A stretch of 45,570 bases of DNA from Roseateles sp. (GTDB lineage: Bacteria; Pseudomonadota; Gammaproteobacteria; Burkholderiales; Burkholderiaceae): assembly GCA_019232985.1 (NCBI GenBank), contig JAFAMW010000024.1, positions 1 to 45,570 of the forward strand. Direction: 5' to 3'. Below the pieces are notes generated by a model that was not told where the DNA came from, did no database searches, and saw only the letters and a program-made list of their open reading frames with translations. Below are positions 15,549-25,732 of the stretch, in pieces. Position 1 is the first letter of the stretch, and each line of letters starts with the position of its first letter. The translations under genes and the position numbers were made by a program.

Positions 15549-16895
15549 TCAAACCGTCGCCGCGCTGCGCGCCATGTCGGCCTCGCGCGCGGCCTCGGCA
15601 AAGCCGGCGCGGCGCCGCCGCATCGCGGCCGGGTCGACGCTCGGCGCCTGGGTCGGCCAGCCGAAAAAGCGCTGGACCTCGGCGCGCCGCGCGAGTGTGT
15701 CGCTCATGCCGAGGTTGATCAGCTCGTTCGTGAACGAGGGCTCGAACAAGAGGTAGCTGGTGAGCGCGGAACCGGTCGCGGCCTTGCCCTCGCCCGACAC
15801 GCCGACGCTGCGCAGCAAGGCGCGCATCGGCGCCGGCAGCGCCGACTGGTGCTCGGCCGCGAGGTCGTCGAGGCGCCGGCTCGGCGCGATCACGAGCACG
15901 TCGATCGGCCGCAGCGGCGTGTTGCGGCGCTGCTCGGGCGTCAGGATGCTCAGCGTGTTGTTGACGCGCTCGAGCCGCTCGACGTCGACGGCGAGCGCGT
16001 CGAGAAAGATGTTCGACAGCGCGTGGCCGGCGATCTGCGCCATCGTCGGGTGGCCGGTGATCTGGGTGCTGCGCCGCCCGGGCGGCTCGTGCATGCGGCC
16101 CGCGCCGATCACGAGCACCCGGTCGGCGCCGAGGTGCACGGCCGGCGAGATCGGCGCGCTCTGGCGCATCGAGCCGTCGCCGAACCATTCGGGCTGGCCG
16201 TCGAGATCGAGCAGCTCGGCCGGGAAGATGAACGGGATCGCCGAGCTCGCGAGCAGATGCTCGACCGTGAGCTCGCAGCGCACCGCGAGGCGCTGCGAGC
16301 GCTGCCAGGGCAGGATGTCCTGGAGCGTCTGGTAGAAGGTGACGTGCTGGCCCGAGGTGTAGCTCGAGCCGCTGATCGCGAGCGCGCGCAGATGGCCCTG
16401 GCTCAGCATGCGCGGCAGCCGGTCGATGCGGATCCAGCGCCGCAGCAGCTCGCCGAGCGGCGCGTTGTCGAGCAGGCTGCGCGGCCGCGTGCGGCGCCAG
16501 CGCGCGAGCGCCCAGCCCAGGCTCATCATCGTCATCCAGCGCGCGCCGGTGCGGATCACGCCGAAGCTGTCGGCCGCGTAGACCTGGTCGACGTGGATGT
16601 TCTGCCAGATGTAGACGAGGCCGTCGACGGCCGAGCAGAAGTCGTCGGCCTGGCAGGACAGCGTCGCCGCGTTGATCGCGCCGGCCGAGGTGCCGGCGAT
16701 GATCGGGAACGGGTTGCCGGCCGCGGCGGCCGCGACGCCGGCGTCGCGGCGCAGCTGCGCGACGGCCGCGAGCACGCCGACCTGGTAGGCCGCACGCGCG
16801 CCGCCGCCGGTCAGGATCAGACCGGTCAGCGGGCCTGGCGCGGGGCTCAGGCCATTGGGCAGCGGGGCGTCGACCATGGCAGTGGCGGCGATCAT
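15549..16895 (-). CDS. Patatin-like phospholipase
   Basis: A 448-residue serine acyl-hydrolase of the patatin/RssA family. The oxyanion hole is GGGARAAY at residues 30-37 and the nucleophile is S70 in GTSAG (68-72). The catalytic Asp of the Ser-Asp dyad is D240 in FGDGSMRQS. A C-terminal extension of about 200 residues follows the fold, with no recognised domain. No signal peptide is present, so it is probably cytoplasmic or membrane-associated and acts on phospholipids. The start is the ATG at 16895 or the one at 16877 (MVDAPLPNG); neither has a good ribosome binding site. It ends only 18 bp from the convergent 30-codon gene. Confidence 0.9.
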   Translation of the reverse strand: MIAATAMVDAPLPNGLSPAPGPLTGLILTGGGARAAYQVGVLAAVAQLRRDAGVAAAAAGNPFPIIAGTSAGAINAATLSCQADDFCSAVDGLVYIWQNIHVDQVYAADSFGVIRTGARWMTMMSLGWALARWRRTRPRSLLDNAPLGELLRRWIRIDRLPRMLSQGHLRALAISGSSYTSGQHVTFYQTLQDILPWQRSQRLAVRCELTVEHLLASSAIPFIFPAELLDLDGQPEWFGDGSMRQSAPISPAVHLGADRVLVIGAGRMHEPPGRRSTQITGHPTMAQIAGHALSNIFLDALAVDVERLERVNNTLSILTPEQRRNTPLRPIDVLVIAPSRRLDDLAAEHQSALPAPMRALLRSVGVSGEGKAATGSALTSYLLFEPSFTNELINLGMSDTLARRAEVQRFFGWPTQAPSVDPAAMRRRRAGFAEAAREADMARSAATV

Positions 16896-16950
16896 CGCCC
16901 AAAGCCGGTGCGCCGGCGCGGCAGAAATGCGTCATTCCGCCCGCTTTTCT

Positions 16951-16972
16951 GCACAAAGCCCGCATCCGGGCT
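16951..16972 (-). terminator. Possible terminator of dnaE
   Basis: On the minus strand a 6-bp stem AGCCCG / CGGGCT with a 4-nt loop (plus 16957-16972) is followed by TTGTGC, 30 bp after the dnaE stop. The stem is good but the T-tract poor. Confidence 0.45.
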
Positions 16973-17001
16973 CCGCCGTTCGCCGCCGCGCGAACTCGCC
17001 C

Positions 17002-20000
17002 TTATTCGTAGACGATCTGCGCGGCCGGGTCGGCCGCGCGCAAGGCGTCGAGCGCCTCGTCGCAGGGCCAGAAGCGGCTTTCCTCGCCGAGGTCCATGCG
17101 CCAGCAGGCGCCCGCGACCGCGTGCTCGGTCTGCACGCGCAGGCCCTGGCGCAGCGTCGTGCCCTCGTCGCCCGCGACCGTGCGCGCGGGCCAGTCGGCG
17201 ACGAGCTTGCGCAGCAGCGCCGTCACGCGATCGGCCGGCGCCGGCGCGGCGCCGCGCCCGACCGGCAGCTGGACGTAGCGGCCGAAGCGCGCGCGCGCGC
17301 CCGCGAGACCCCAGACCTGCTGGACCGTCAGGCGCAGGCCGCCCGAGAAGCGGTCGTTCATGACCTTGCCCGAGACGATGATCAGCGCGTCCTCGGCGAG
17401 CTGCTCGCGGTACTGCTCGATCAGCTCGTCGCCGTTCGCGACGGCCTCGATCGCACCGCTCTTGTCGTCGAGCTTGAAGATCGCCGCGCGGCCGCGCTGG
17501 CCGTTGACGATGCGCAGGTCGGACACGATGCCGGCGACGAGCACCGGCTCGCGGCTGTCCTGCAGACCCGCGACCTCGCGCCGGACCATGCGGCGCACCT
17601 CGGCCGCGTCCTGGTCGAACAGATGGCCCGACAGGTAGAAGCCGATCGCCGTCTTCTCGAGCGACAGGCGCTCCTTGATGCTCCACGGCGCGGCGTCGGC
17701 GAGCGGCGGTTCGGCCGTCGAGCTCGCGTGCGAGTCGGCGAAGTCGAACAGACCGCCCTGGTCGGCGTCGTTCGCGAGCTTGTCGGCGAAGCTGTAGCCG
17801 AGCGCCACGCTCGCGAGCAGGCGCGCGCGGTCGGCCTCGAGCGCGTCGAAAGCGCCGGCCTTGATCAGTGCCTCGACGACGCGCTTGTTGACGGCCTTGC
17901 GGTCGACGCGGCAGCAGAAGTCGAAGAAGCTGCGGAACGGGCCGCCCTCGGCGCGCGCCGCGACGATCGCGTCGATCGCGCCCTGCCCCGTGCCCTTGAC
18001 GGCGCCGAGGCCGTAACGCACGAGCTTCTTGCCGAGCGGCTCGAAGCGATAGACGCCGCGGTTCACGCAGGGCGGCTCGAACTCGATCGCGAAGAACTGC
18101 TTCGCGTCATTGAGCAACACCTTGAGCTTGTCGGTGTCGTCCATTTCGATGGTCATGTTCGCGGCGAAGAACTCGGCCGTGAAATGAACCTTGAGCCAGG
18201 CCGTGTGATAGGCCAGCAGCGAGTAGGCGGCCGCGTGCGACTTGTTGAAGCCGTAGCCCGCGAATTTCTCCATCAGGTCGAAGACCTCGTCGGCCTTGGC
18301 CTCGCCGATGCCCTGCTCGGCCGCGCCCTTGCGGAACAGCGCGCGGTGCTCGGCCATCTCCTCGGCCTTCTTCTTGCCCATCGCACGGCGCAGCATGTCG
18401 GCGCCGCCGAGGCTGTAGCCGCCCATGATCTGGGCCGCCTGCATCACCTGTTCCTGGTAGACGAAGATGCCGTAGGTCTCCGCGAGCACCGACTCGAGCA
18501 GCGCGTGCGGGTACTCGATCGGCTCGCGGCCATGCTTGCGCGCGCAAAAGCTCGGGATGTTCTCCATCGGGCCGGGCCGGAACATCGCGTTGAGCGCGAT
18601 CAGGTCCTCGAGCCGCGAGGGCTTGGCGTCGCGCAGCATCTTCTGCATGCCGCCCGATTCGAACTGGAACACGCTCTCGGTCAGGCCTTCCGAGAACAGC
18701 TTGTAGACGCGCGCGTCGTCGAGCGGCACGGTCTCGTAGGCGAAGTCGGCGCGGCCGGGATGGCCGGCGACGATGAAGTTGCGGGCGAGCTCGAGGATGG
18801 TCAGCGTCGCGAGGCCCAGGAAGTCGAACTTGACGAGGCCGATCGCCTCGACGTCGTCCTTGTCGTACTGGCTGACCGCGCTCGTCGAGCCGGGCTGCTG
18901 GTAGAGCGGGCAGAAGTCGGTGATCTTGCCCGGCGCGATCAGCACGCCGCCCGCGTGCATGCCGATCGAGCGCACCGTGCCCTCGACGCGCGTCGCGAGC
19001 GAGAGCAGCTCGGCGACTTCTTCGTCCTCCTTCTCGCGCTGGCCGATCTCGGGCGCCTCGTGGCGCGCGTAGACCATCTTGGCCTTGTCGGGGTCGAAGT
19101 CGGGCGGCAGCTGGGCGAGCGTCACGGTCTTGCCCGGCGGCGCGGGCACGAGCTTGGCGATCGAGTCGACGTGGCCGAAGCCCATGCCGAGCACGCGGCC
19201 GATGTCGCGCAGCGCGCCCTTCGCGGCCATGGTGCCGAAGGTCGCGATCTGGCTCACGGCCGGGCGGCCGTACTTGTCCTTCACGTAGTCGATCACGCGG
19301 TCGCGGTTGCCCTGGCAGAAGTCGATGTCGAAGTCGGGCATCGAGACGCGCTCGGGGTTCAGGAAGCGCTCGAACAGCAGCTTGTACTGGAGCGGGTCGA
19401 GGTCGGTGATCGACAGCGCGTAGGCGACGAGCGAACCCGCGCCCGAACCCCGGCCCGGGCCGACCGGGCAGCCGTTCGCCTTGGCCCAGCGGATGAAGTC
19501 CGAGACGATCAGGAAGTAGCCCGGGAAGCCCATCTTGACGATGGTCGCGAGCTCGAACTCGAGCCGCTCGGCGTAGCGCGGCCGCTCGGCGTCGCGCTTC
19601 GCGGCGTCGGGGAACAGCAGCGCAAGGCGCTGCTCGAGGCCTTCGAACGAGAGCTCGCGGAAATACTGCGCCATCGGCTGCGCCGTGCCGTCGGCGAGGA
19701 TCGGCGTCGGGAAGTCGGGCAGGCGCGGCTTGCCGAGCACGAGCGAGAGGCTGCAGCGCCGCGCGATCTCGACGGTGTTCGCGACGGCGCTCGGCACGTC
19801 CTTGAACAGCGCCTCCATGTCGGCCTGCGGGCGGAAGAACTGGCCCGGCAGGAAGCGCCGCACGCGCTTCGGGTTCGCGAGCGTCTCGCCCTCGGCCACG
19901 CACACGCGCGCCTCGTGCGCGTCGAAGTCCGACTCGGCGAGGAACTGCACCGGGTGGGTCGCGACGACGGGCAGCTGCAGCTCGGCCGCGAGCGGCACGC

Positions 20001-20544
20001 TCGCCTGGACGAGCGCCTCCTGGCCCGGCAGCCCGGCGCGCTGCAGCTCGACGTAAAAGCGCTGCGGGAAGATCGCCGCGAGCCGCGCGGCGAGAGCCTT
20101 GGCGCGCGTCGCGTCGCCCATCAGCAGCGCCTGGCCGAGCAGGCCGTGCTGGGCGCCCGACAGGCAGATCAGGCCCTCGTGCAGCTCCTCGAGCCATTCC
20201 CACTTGATGCAGGCCTGGTTGCGCACGACGTTGCCGACCCAGGCGCGCGACAGCAGCTCGCACAGGTTCAGGTAGCCGCGCGTGTCCTGCACGAGCAGCA
20301 GCAGGCGCGACGGCGCCTTGTCGCTCGCTTCGGGTTCGAGCCAGCAGTCGGCGCCGAGGATGGGCTTGACGCCCTTCTTGCGGCAGGCGCTGTAGAACTT
20401 GACGCCGCCGAACAGATTGGCGAGGTCGGTGATCGCGAGCGCGACCTGGCGGTCGCGCGCCGCCGCGTCGGCCGCATCGTCGACGCGCAGCGTGCCGTCG
20501 ACCACGGAATATTCGGTATGGGTGCGCAGGTGAACAAAGGCCAT
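17002..20544 (-). CDS. dnaE: DNA polymerase III alpha subunit
   Basis: The catalytic subunit of the replicative polymerase holoenzyme. The 1180-residue protein starts with the PHP domain (MAFVHLRTHTEYSVVDG). It has the C-family catalytic aspartates in SMPDFDIDFCQGNRDRVIDY and the third in GLVKFDFLGLATL. Helix-hairpin-helix, OB-fold and C-terminal regions follow (VLVAGIVSDLRIVNGQRG). Length is typical (about 1160-1180). Two ATGs are possible, at 20553 and 20544. I prefer 20544, because the first lies inside a TAGAAT -10 candidate ending 7 nt before the second and the conserved sequence starts at the second. Nothing suggests a mutator-type DnaE2. Confidence 0.97.
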   Translation of the reverse strand: MAFVHLRTHTEYSVVDGTLRVDDAADAAARDRQVALAITDLANLFGGVKFYSACRKKGVKPILGADCWLEPEASDKAPSRLLLLVQDTRGYLNLCELLSRAWVGNVVRNQACIKWEWLEELHEGLICLSGAQHGLLGQALLMGDATRAKALAARLAAIFPQRFYVELQRAGLPGQEALVQASVPLAAELQLPVVATHPVQFLAESDFDAHEARVCVAEGETLANPKRVRRFLPGQFFRPQADMEALFKDVPSAVANTVEIARRCSLSLVLGKPRLPDFPTPILADGTAQPMAQYFRELSFEGLEQRLALLFPDAAKRDAERPRYAERLEFELATIVKMGFPGYFLIVSDFIRWAKANGCPVGPGRGSGAGSLVAYALSITDLDPLQYKLLFERFLNPERVSMPDFDIDFCQGNRDRVIDYVKDKYGRPAVSQIATFGTMAAKGALRDIGRVLGMGFGHVDSIAKLVPAPPGKTVTLAQLPPDFDPDKAKMVYARHEAPEIGQREKEDEEVAELLSLATRVEGTVRSIGMHAGGVLIAPGKITDFCPLYQQPGSTSAVSQYDKDDVEAIGLVKFDFLGLATLTILELARNFIVAGHPGRADFAYETVPLDDARVYKLFSEGLTESVFQFESGGMQKMLRDAKPSRLEDLIALNAMFRPGPMENIPSFCARKHGREPIEYPHALLESVLAETYGIFVYQEQVMQAAQIMGGYSLGGADMLRRAMGKKKAEEMAEHRALFRKGAAEQGIGEAKADEVFDLMEKFAGYGFNKSHAAAYSLLAYHTAWLKVHFTAEFFAANMTIEMDDTDKLKVLLNDAKQFFAIEFEPPCVNRGVYRFEPLGKKLVRYGLGAVKGTGQGAIDAIVAARAEGGPFRSFFDFCCRVDRKAVNKRVVEALIKAGAFDALEADRARLLASVALGYSFADKLANDADQGGLFDFADSHASSTAEPPLADAAPWSIKERLSLEKTAIGFYLSGHLFDQDAAEVRRMVRREVAGLQDSREPVLVAGIVSDLRIVNGQRGRAAIFKLDDKSGAIEAVANGDELIEQYREQLAEDALIIVSGKVMNDRFSGGLRLTVQQVWGLAGARARFGRYVQLPVGRGAAPAPADRVTALLRKLVADWPARTVAGDEGTTLRQGLRVQTEHAVAGACWRMDLGEESRFWPCDEALDALRAADPAAQIVYE

Positions 20545-20551
20545 GGGGCAC

Positions 20552-20557
20552 ATTCTA
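20552..20557 (-). promoter_or_regulatory. Candidate -10 element deciding the dnaE start
   Basis: Minus strand TAGAAT, ending 7 nt before the ATG at 20544. It overlaps the alternative ATG at 20553, which would therefore not be in the mRNA. Confidence 0.45.
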
Positions 20558-20582
20558 GGAAGTCGGCGGCGCGAACCCTCGC

Positions 20583-20588
20583 TATGCT
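20583..20588 (+). promoter_or_regulatory. Candidate -10 element, leaderless cyclophilin transcript
   Basis: TATGCT, ending exactly 6 nt before the ATG at 20595. No Shine-Dalgarno sequence is present. Confidence 0.4.
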
Positions 20589-20594
20589 GCGCGG

Positions 20595-21635
20595 ATGAAC
20601 AAATCCATTGCCACCTCCTTCAGTGCCGTCGCCGTCGCCGCGCTGCTCGCGTTCGGCATCGCCGTCACCTCGCCGGCCCTCGCCGCGACGACCAAGCACA
20701 AGGCCAAGGCCAAGCCGGCCGCCGCTCCGCCGGCCGCCGCGGCCAGCCAGCCGCAGCGCTCGCCGGCCGAGATCCTCAAGGACTCGCCGGCGCGCGACTG
20801 GCGCGGCCTCGACCCGCAGAACACGCTCGTGATGGAGCTGCCGCAGGGCCGCGTGATCATCGAGCTCGCCGCGCGCTTCGCGCCGCACCACGCCGCGAAC
20901 ATCCGCGCGCTCGCCCACGAGGGCTATTTCGACGAGCTCGCGATCCTGCGCGTGCAGGACAACTTCGTAACCCAGTGGGGCGACCCGAACGCCGACGACG
21001 CGAAGCTCGCGAAGCCGCTCGGCGCCGCGAGCCCGCACCTGCCGGCCGAGTTCTCGGTGGCGCTCAAGGGCCTGCCGCTGACCGAGCTGCGCGAAACCGA
21101 TGGCTGGGCCCCGCGCAACGGCTTCGTCGACGGCTTCCCCGTCGCGGCCGACCCCAGGACCGGCCGCGCCTGGCTCGCCCATTGCTACGGCATGGTCGGC
21201 GCCGGCCGCGCCGACACCGTCGACTCGAGCACCGGCGCCGAGCTCTACGCCGTGATCGGCCAGGCGCCGCGCGCGCTCGACCTCAACATCACCGTGGTCG
21301 GCCGCGTGCTCCAGGGCATCGAGTTCCTCGCCGCGCTGCCGCGCGGCGGCGCGAACATGGGCTTCTACGACCAGCCCGAGCAGCGCACGACGATCAAGCG
21401 CGTGCAACTGCTCGCCGACCTGCCCGAGGCCGAGCGCCCGGCCCTGCAGGTGCTGCGCACCGACTCGCCGACCTTCGCCGCGCTCCTGGAAGCGCGCCGC
21501 CACCGCAGCGGCTGGTACGTGCACAGCCCCGAGCGCGTCGACCTGTGCAGCGCGACCGTGCCGACGCGGCCGACGCCGGGGGCCGCCATGCCGACACCCC
21601 CGGCCGCGCCGGCGAGCGCCGCCAGCGCGCCCTGA
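20595..21635 (+). CDS. Periplasmic cyclophilin-type peptidyl-prolyl isomerase
   Basis: A 346-residue exported protein. The signal peptide is clear (hydrophobic core [19 protein letters not shown], cleavage near residue 30), followed by a Lys/Ala/Pro linker. The cyclophilin domain occupies about residues 70-290: [48 protein letters not shown] (the QxG segment), and GLPLTE onward. An insert between residues 130 and 200 and a Pro/Ala tail make it longer than PpiA. It resembles larger Burkholderiales cyclophilins. It likely assists folding of outer-membrane or periplasmic proteins. It is divergent from dnaE, 50 bp away. Confidence 0.88.
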   Translation: MNKSIATSFSAVAVAALLAFGIAVTSPALAATTKHKAKAKPAAAPPAAAASQPQRSPAEILKDSPARDWRGLDPQNTLVMELPQGRVIIELAARFAPHHAANIRALAHEGYFDELAILRVQDNFVTQWGDPNADDAKLAKPLGAASPHLPAEFSVALKGLPLTELRETDGWAPRNGFVDGFPVAADPRTGRAWLAHCYGMVGAGRADTVDSSTGAELYAVIGQAPRALDLNITVVGRVLQGIEFLAALPRGGANMGFYDQPEQRTTIKRVQLLADLPEAERPALQVLRTDSPTFAALLEARRHRSGWYVHSPERVDLCSATVPTRPTPGAAMPTPPAAPASAASAP

Positions 21636-21663
21636 GCGACTGAGCCGGGCCGGGCCGGGCGAA

Positions 21664-21669
21664 TAAAAT
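21664..21669 (+). promoter_or_regulatory. Candidate -10 element for trhO
   Basis: TAAAAT followed by CGCC, 12 nt before the ATG. A TGAGCC hexamer (21641-21646), a weak -35, lies 17 bp upstream. The predicted leader is about 6 nt. Confidence 0.4.
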
Positions 21670-21681
21670 CGCCGGCCTGCC

Positions 21682-22431
21682 ATGACGACTCCCATCCTCA
21701 ATCTCTCGGCGTACAAGTTCGTGCGCCTCGACGACGCGCCCGCGCTGCGCGAGCACCTCTGCAAGGCCGCCGCCGCGCTGGGCCTCAAGGGCACCATCCT
21801 GCTCGCCGAGGAAGGCATCAACCTGTTCCTCGCCGCGGCCGAGGCGCCGCTGCGCGAGTTCGTCGCGGTGCTGCACGCCGACGCGCGCTTCGCCGACCTC
21901 GACCCCAAGGAGAGCTGGAGCGAGGCCGTGCCCTTCGGCAAGCTGCTCGTCAAGGTCAAGCGCGAGATCATCCGCATGAACCACCCGGCGATCCGCCCCG
22001 ACCGCGCGCCGCGCGCGCCCGCGCTCGCGCCCGAGACGCTCGCGCGCTGGCTCGAGCGCGGCGTCGACGACGCGGGCCGCGAGCTCGTGATGCTCGACAC
22101 GCGCAACGGCTTCGAGGTCGACCAGGGCGGGTTCGACGGCGCGATCGACTGGCGCCTGGACAAGTTCAGCGACTTCCCGGCCGCCGTCGCCGCGCATGGC
22201 GAGGCGCTGCGCGGCAAGACCGTGGTCAGCTACTGCACGGGCGGGATCCGCTGCGAGAAGGCCGCGATCTACCTCGAGCAGCAGGGCCTCGCCGCGGCCG
22301 TCTGGCAGCTCGACGGCGGCATCCTCAAGTATTTCGAGAAAACCGCCGGCGCGCCGCACTACCATGGCGGCTGCTTTGTCTTCGACGAGCGCGAGACGCT
22401 CGACCCGGGGCTGCAGGCCGTCGCGCCCTAG
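21682..22431 (+). CDS. trhO: tRNA uridine(34) hydroxylase TrhO (rhodanese family)
   Basis: TrhO (YceA family) uses oxygen to make 5-hydroxyuridine at the wobble base of certain tRNAs. The 249-residue protein has the N-terminal acylphosphatase-like part (NLSAYKFVRLDDAPALREHL; GTILLAEEGINLFLA). A rhodanese domain follows, with the catalytic Cys185 in VVSYCTGGIRCEKA and an LDTRNGFEVDQGGFDGAI segment. It is shorter than the E. coli protein (350 residues), as is common in betaproteobacteria, and lacks the C-terminal Cys-rich region. The ATG at 21682 is 46 bp after the cyclophilin gene. Confidence 0.92.
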   Translation: MTTPILNLSAYKFVRLDDAPALREHLCKAAAALGLKGTILLAEEGINLFLAAAEAPLREFVAVLHADARFADLDPKESWSEAVPFGKLLVKVKREIIRMNHPAIRPDRAPRAPALAPETLARWLERGVDDAGRELVMLDTRNGFEVDQGGFDGAIDWRLDKFSDFPAAVAAHGEALRGKTVVSYCTGGIRCEKAAIYLEQQGLAAAVWQLDGGILKYFEKTAGAPHYHGGCFVFDERETLDPGLQAVAP

Positions 22432-22482
22432 GGCCAGTTCCCAGCGCGCGGCGCCGCGGCCCGCACCAGCACGCTGCCCGCC

Positions 22483-23601
22483 ATGCACACCCAACACCAT
22501 GCGCTGCTCGAAGCGACGCCCGGCACCCGCCGCGAGCTCGTCTCCCATCACTACGGCACGCCGGGCCGCGGGCCCAAGGTCTATATCCAGGCGAGCCTGC
22601 ACGCCGACGAGCTGCCCGGCATGCTCGTCGCGCATTACCTGAAGCGCGAGTTCGACGGCCTCGCGGCTGCAGGCCGCATCGCCGGCGAGATCGTGCTCGT
22701 GCCGATGGCGAACCCGATCGGCCTGTCGCAGCGCCTGCTGCACGCCCACCTCGGCCGCTTCGAGCTCGCGAGCGGCGAGAACTTCAACCGCCATTACCCC
22801 GAGGCCTTCGCGGCCGCCGGCGACGCCGCGGCCGCGCGGCTCGGCGCCGACGCGCAGGCCAATGTCGCCGTGCTGCGCGCGGCGCTGCGCGAGGCCGTCG
22901 CCGCGACGCCGGCCGAGACCGAGCTGCAGTCGCTGCGCCGCACGCTGATGGGCCTGGCCTGCGACGCCGACGTCGTGCTCGACCTGCACTGCGACGCCCA
23001 GGCCGTGCTGCACCTGTATACCGAGACGCCCTGCTGGCCGCAATGCGAGCCGCTCGCGCAGTGGCTCGGCGCACGCGTCACGCTGCTCGCCCAGGACTCG
23101 GGCGACAGCCCCTTCGACGAGGCCTGCTCGCAGGTCTGGCGCCATTGGGCCGCGCGCTTCGGCGCCGCGCACCCGGTCCCGCAGGCCTGCCTGGCCGTGA
23201 CCGTCGAGCTGCGCGGCAGCGCCGACGTCGACCACCACGACGCGCGCCGCGACGCGCGCAACATCGTCCATTACCTGATGGAGCGCGGCGCCGTCGCGGG
23301 CACGCCGCCCGCGCGACCCGAGCCGATCGGCGACGCGCGCCCGCTCGCCGGCAGCATGCCCGTCGCCGCGCCGGTCGGCGGCCTGCTCGTGTTCCTGCGC
23401 GAGCCCGGCGCCGAGGTTCACGCAGGCGAGGCCATCGCCGAAGTCATCGACCCGCTGACCCAGGCCGTCACGCCGCTCGCGAGCCCGGTCGACGGCCTGC
23501 TGTACGCGCGCGAAACCCTGCGCTTCGTGAGTCGCGGCCAGCGCATCGCGAAGGTCGCCGGGCGCGACGCGCGGCGCACGGGCAAGCTGCTCGGCGCCTG
23601 A
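22483..23601 (+). CDS. Succinylglutamate desuccinylase/aspartoacylase family hydrolase
   Basis: A 372-residue zinc-dependent deacylase of the M14-like AstE/AspA superfamily. The first zinc ligands are H40 and E43 in ASLHADELPGM. GENFNRHYPEAF corresponds to the conserved NxNR region, and the third ligand is the His in VVLDLHCDAQAVLH. The C-terminal part (about 290-372) has a biotinyl-lipoyl-like beta domain (VAAPVGGLLVFLREPGAEV). This fits uncharacterised family members rather than true arginine-catabolic AstE, and no ast genes are nearby. The substrate is unknown. It lies 51 bp after trhO and may share its transcript. Confidence 0.88.
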   Translation: MHTQHHALLEATPGTRRELVSHHYGTPGRGPKVYIQASLHADELPGMLVAHYLKREFDGLAAAGRIAGEIVLVPMANPIGLSQRLLHAHLGRFELASGENFNRHYPEAFAAAGDAAAARLGADAQANVAVLRAALREAVAATPAETELQSLRRTLMGLACDADVVLDLHCDAQAVLHLYTETPCWPQCEPLAQWLGARVTLLAQDSGDSPFDEACSQVWRHWAARFGAAHPVPQACLAVTVELRGSADVDHHDARRDARNIVHYLMERGAVAGTPPARPEPIGDARPLAGSMPVAAPVGGLLVFLREPGAEVHAGEAIAEVIDPLTQAVTPLASPVDGLLYARETLRFVSRGQRIAKVAGRDARRTGKLLGA

Positions 23602-23620
23602 GCCGACTGCATCCTTTGCA

Positions 23621-23679
23621 CAACAAACCAGGGGTTCCCCCTGGCCTTGTTGCGCTTGCGGGGCGCCGACGGGCGCCCC
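23621..23679 (+). terminator. Tandem hairpins after the deacylase gene
   Basis: Hairpin 1: CAACAA then CCAGGGG (23621-23634) pairs with CCCCTGG then TTGTTG (23638-23652) around a 3-nt loop. Hairpin 2: GGGGCGCC (23660-23667) and GGCGCCCC (23672-23679) with a 4-nt loop. No T-tract follows, so they may instead protect the mRNA 3' end. Confidence 0.5.
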
Positions 23680-23772
23680 CTGCTACGGCAAAATTGCGTC
23701 AGGTGAGACACAAACGCGTCGAAGACCGCCCCAAAAACGTTTCTAAAAACATTGTTAATAAATCGTGACGCC

Positions 23773-24936
23773 ATGAAATCGCTCAAGCGCGCCCCGCTGG
23801 CCCTCGCCGCCCTGACCCTGTCCGGCCTGGCCGCCGCACAGGCGCCCGCCTCGACAGTCGCGCTCTATGGCCAGGTCACGGCGGCCGTGACAACGCTGAA
23901 CCACCAGGGGCCGGGCACCGGCGGCGCGCTGACTTACATGGGCAACAACGAGTTCGCGATGTCCCTGTTCGGTTTCCGCGGCACCGAGGACCTCGGCGAC
24001 GGCATGAAGGCGCTGTTCCGCCTCGAGTCGGGCGTCAACACCAACAACGGCACGGGCTTCTCGGCGCAGAAGCTGTTCAACCGCCAGTCCTACGTGGGCC
24101 TGAACTTCGGCGACTTCGGCGAGCTCACGCTCGGCCGCCAGTTCACGGCCGGCGTCGACCGCGCGGTGCGCACGCTCGACGTCTACAACCTCGCGGGCCA
24201 GTCGATCAAGACGACGCCGACGGCGCTGTTCGGCGTCAACAAGTACGCGAACGCCGCGGCGAACCCGGCGGCCGCAAACTACTCGGGCTACGACAACCGC
24301 TCGGACAGCAACTTCAAGTACCGCCTGAACGTGCCGTCGGCCGGCCTGCAGCTCGGCGCGAGCGTCGGCTTCAACGACGGCGCGGGCCGCAACTACTCGC
24401 TCGACGTCGGCCAGGGCAACCGGGACTACCAGCTCGGCGCGATGTGGGAGCGCTACGAGGCGCCGTTCACGTTCGCGACCGGCACGCCGACGCAGGACAC
24501 CTACATGCTCGGCGGCAACTTCGCGCTGGGCCCGGCGCGCATCTACGCGAGCTTCCTCGACAACAAGGCCAACACCGCGATCGCGGCCCAGGCCGGTGCG
24601 CCCAGGCAGGAAGACAAGCTGTGGAACGTCGCCGTGCGCTGGACGGTCCAGCCGGGTCTCGACCTGACGGCGAGCTACTACGCCGACCAGGGCACGGCGA
24701 TCAACAACGTCGCGGGCCGCAACGGCAACAAGGACACCTGGATCGCCTCGGCCGACTACTACTTCTCGAAGCGCACGACGGTCAACCTCGGCGTGTTCGG
24801 CAACCAGCTCAAGGACGGCTACCGCCTCGACCCGGTCAACGGCGTGCTGCTCGCGGGCCGCGCGACGACGCCGGCCGCGCCGACGACGGGCGCCGCGCTC
24901 GTCGGCGTGACGGCCGGCATCATCCACCGCTTCTGA
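23773..24936 (+). CDS. Outer-membrane general porin (Gram-negative beta-type)
   Basis: A 387-residue trimeric beta-barrel porin of the type abundant in betaproteobacteria. The signal peptide is clear (APLALAALTLSGLAAAQA, cleavage near residue 23). The mature part starts STVALYGQVTAAVTTLN. Family hallmarks include FRGTEDLGDGMKALFRLESG, NRQSYVGLNFGDFGELTLGRQ and the C-terminal Phe (AGIIHRF) needed for BAM-mediated assembly. I chose the ATG at 23773 because the signal peptide begins there; seven upstream codons are in frame. The upstream 170 bp is AT-rich near the gene (TTAATAAAT at 23755-23763), a likely promoter. Confidence 0.95.
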   Translation: MKSLKRAPLALAALTLSGLAAAQAPASTVALYGQVTAAVTTLNHQGPGTGGALTYMGNNEFAMSLFGFRGTEDLGDGMKALFRLESGVNTNNGTGFSAQKLFNRQSYVGLNFGDFGELTLGRQFTAGVDRAVRTLDVYNLAGQSIKTTPTALFGVNKYANAAANPAAANYSGYDNRSDSNFKYRLNVPSAGLQLGASVGFNDGAGRNYSLDVGQGNRDYQLGAMWERYEAPFTFATGTPTQDTYMLGGNFALGPARIYASFLDNKANTAIAAQAGAPRQEDKLWNVAVRWTVQPGLDLTASYYADQGTAINNVAGRNGNKDTWIASADYYFSKRTTVNLGVFGNQLKDGYRLDPVNGVLLAGRATTPAAPTTGAALVGVTAGIIHRF

Positions 24937-24949
24937 GCGCGGCCGCCCC

Positions 24950-25660
<711 letters not shown>

Positions 25661-25732
25661 TTGGCTCTCCTGGCTTGTCTTGATGCGATGACCTCACTGT
25701 AGGCAGCCGGGCCCACAGCGTGGTCGCGCGGG

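Noticed and set aside
15549..16895. Patatin gene as a type VI secretion effector
   Set aside because: No VgrG, PAAR, Hcp or immunity gene is nearby, so no secretion role can be supported.
20551..20553. Upstream ATG (20553) for dnaE
   Set aside because: It overlaps the TAGAAT -10 candidate and adds only three non-conserved residues.
16855..20598. A 1247-codon plus-strand open frame opposite dnaE
   Set aside because: The dnaE catalytic motifs on the other strand are unmistakable. The antisense product is repetitive and has no domain.
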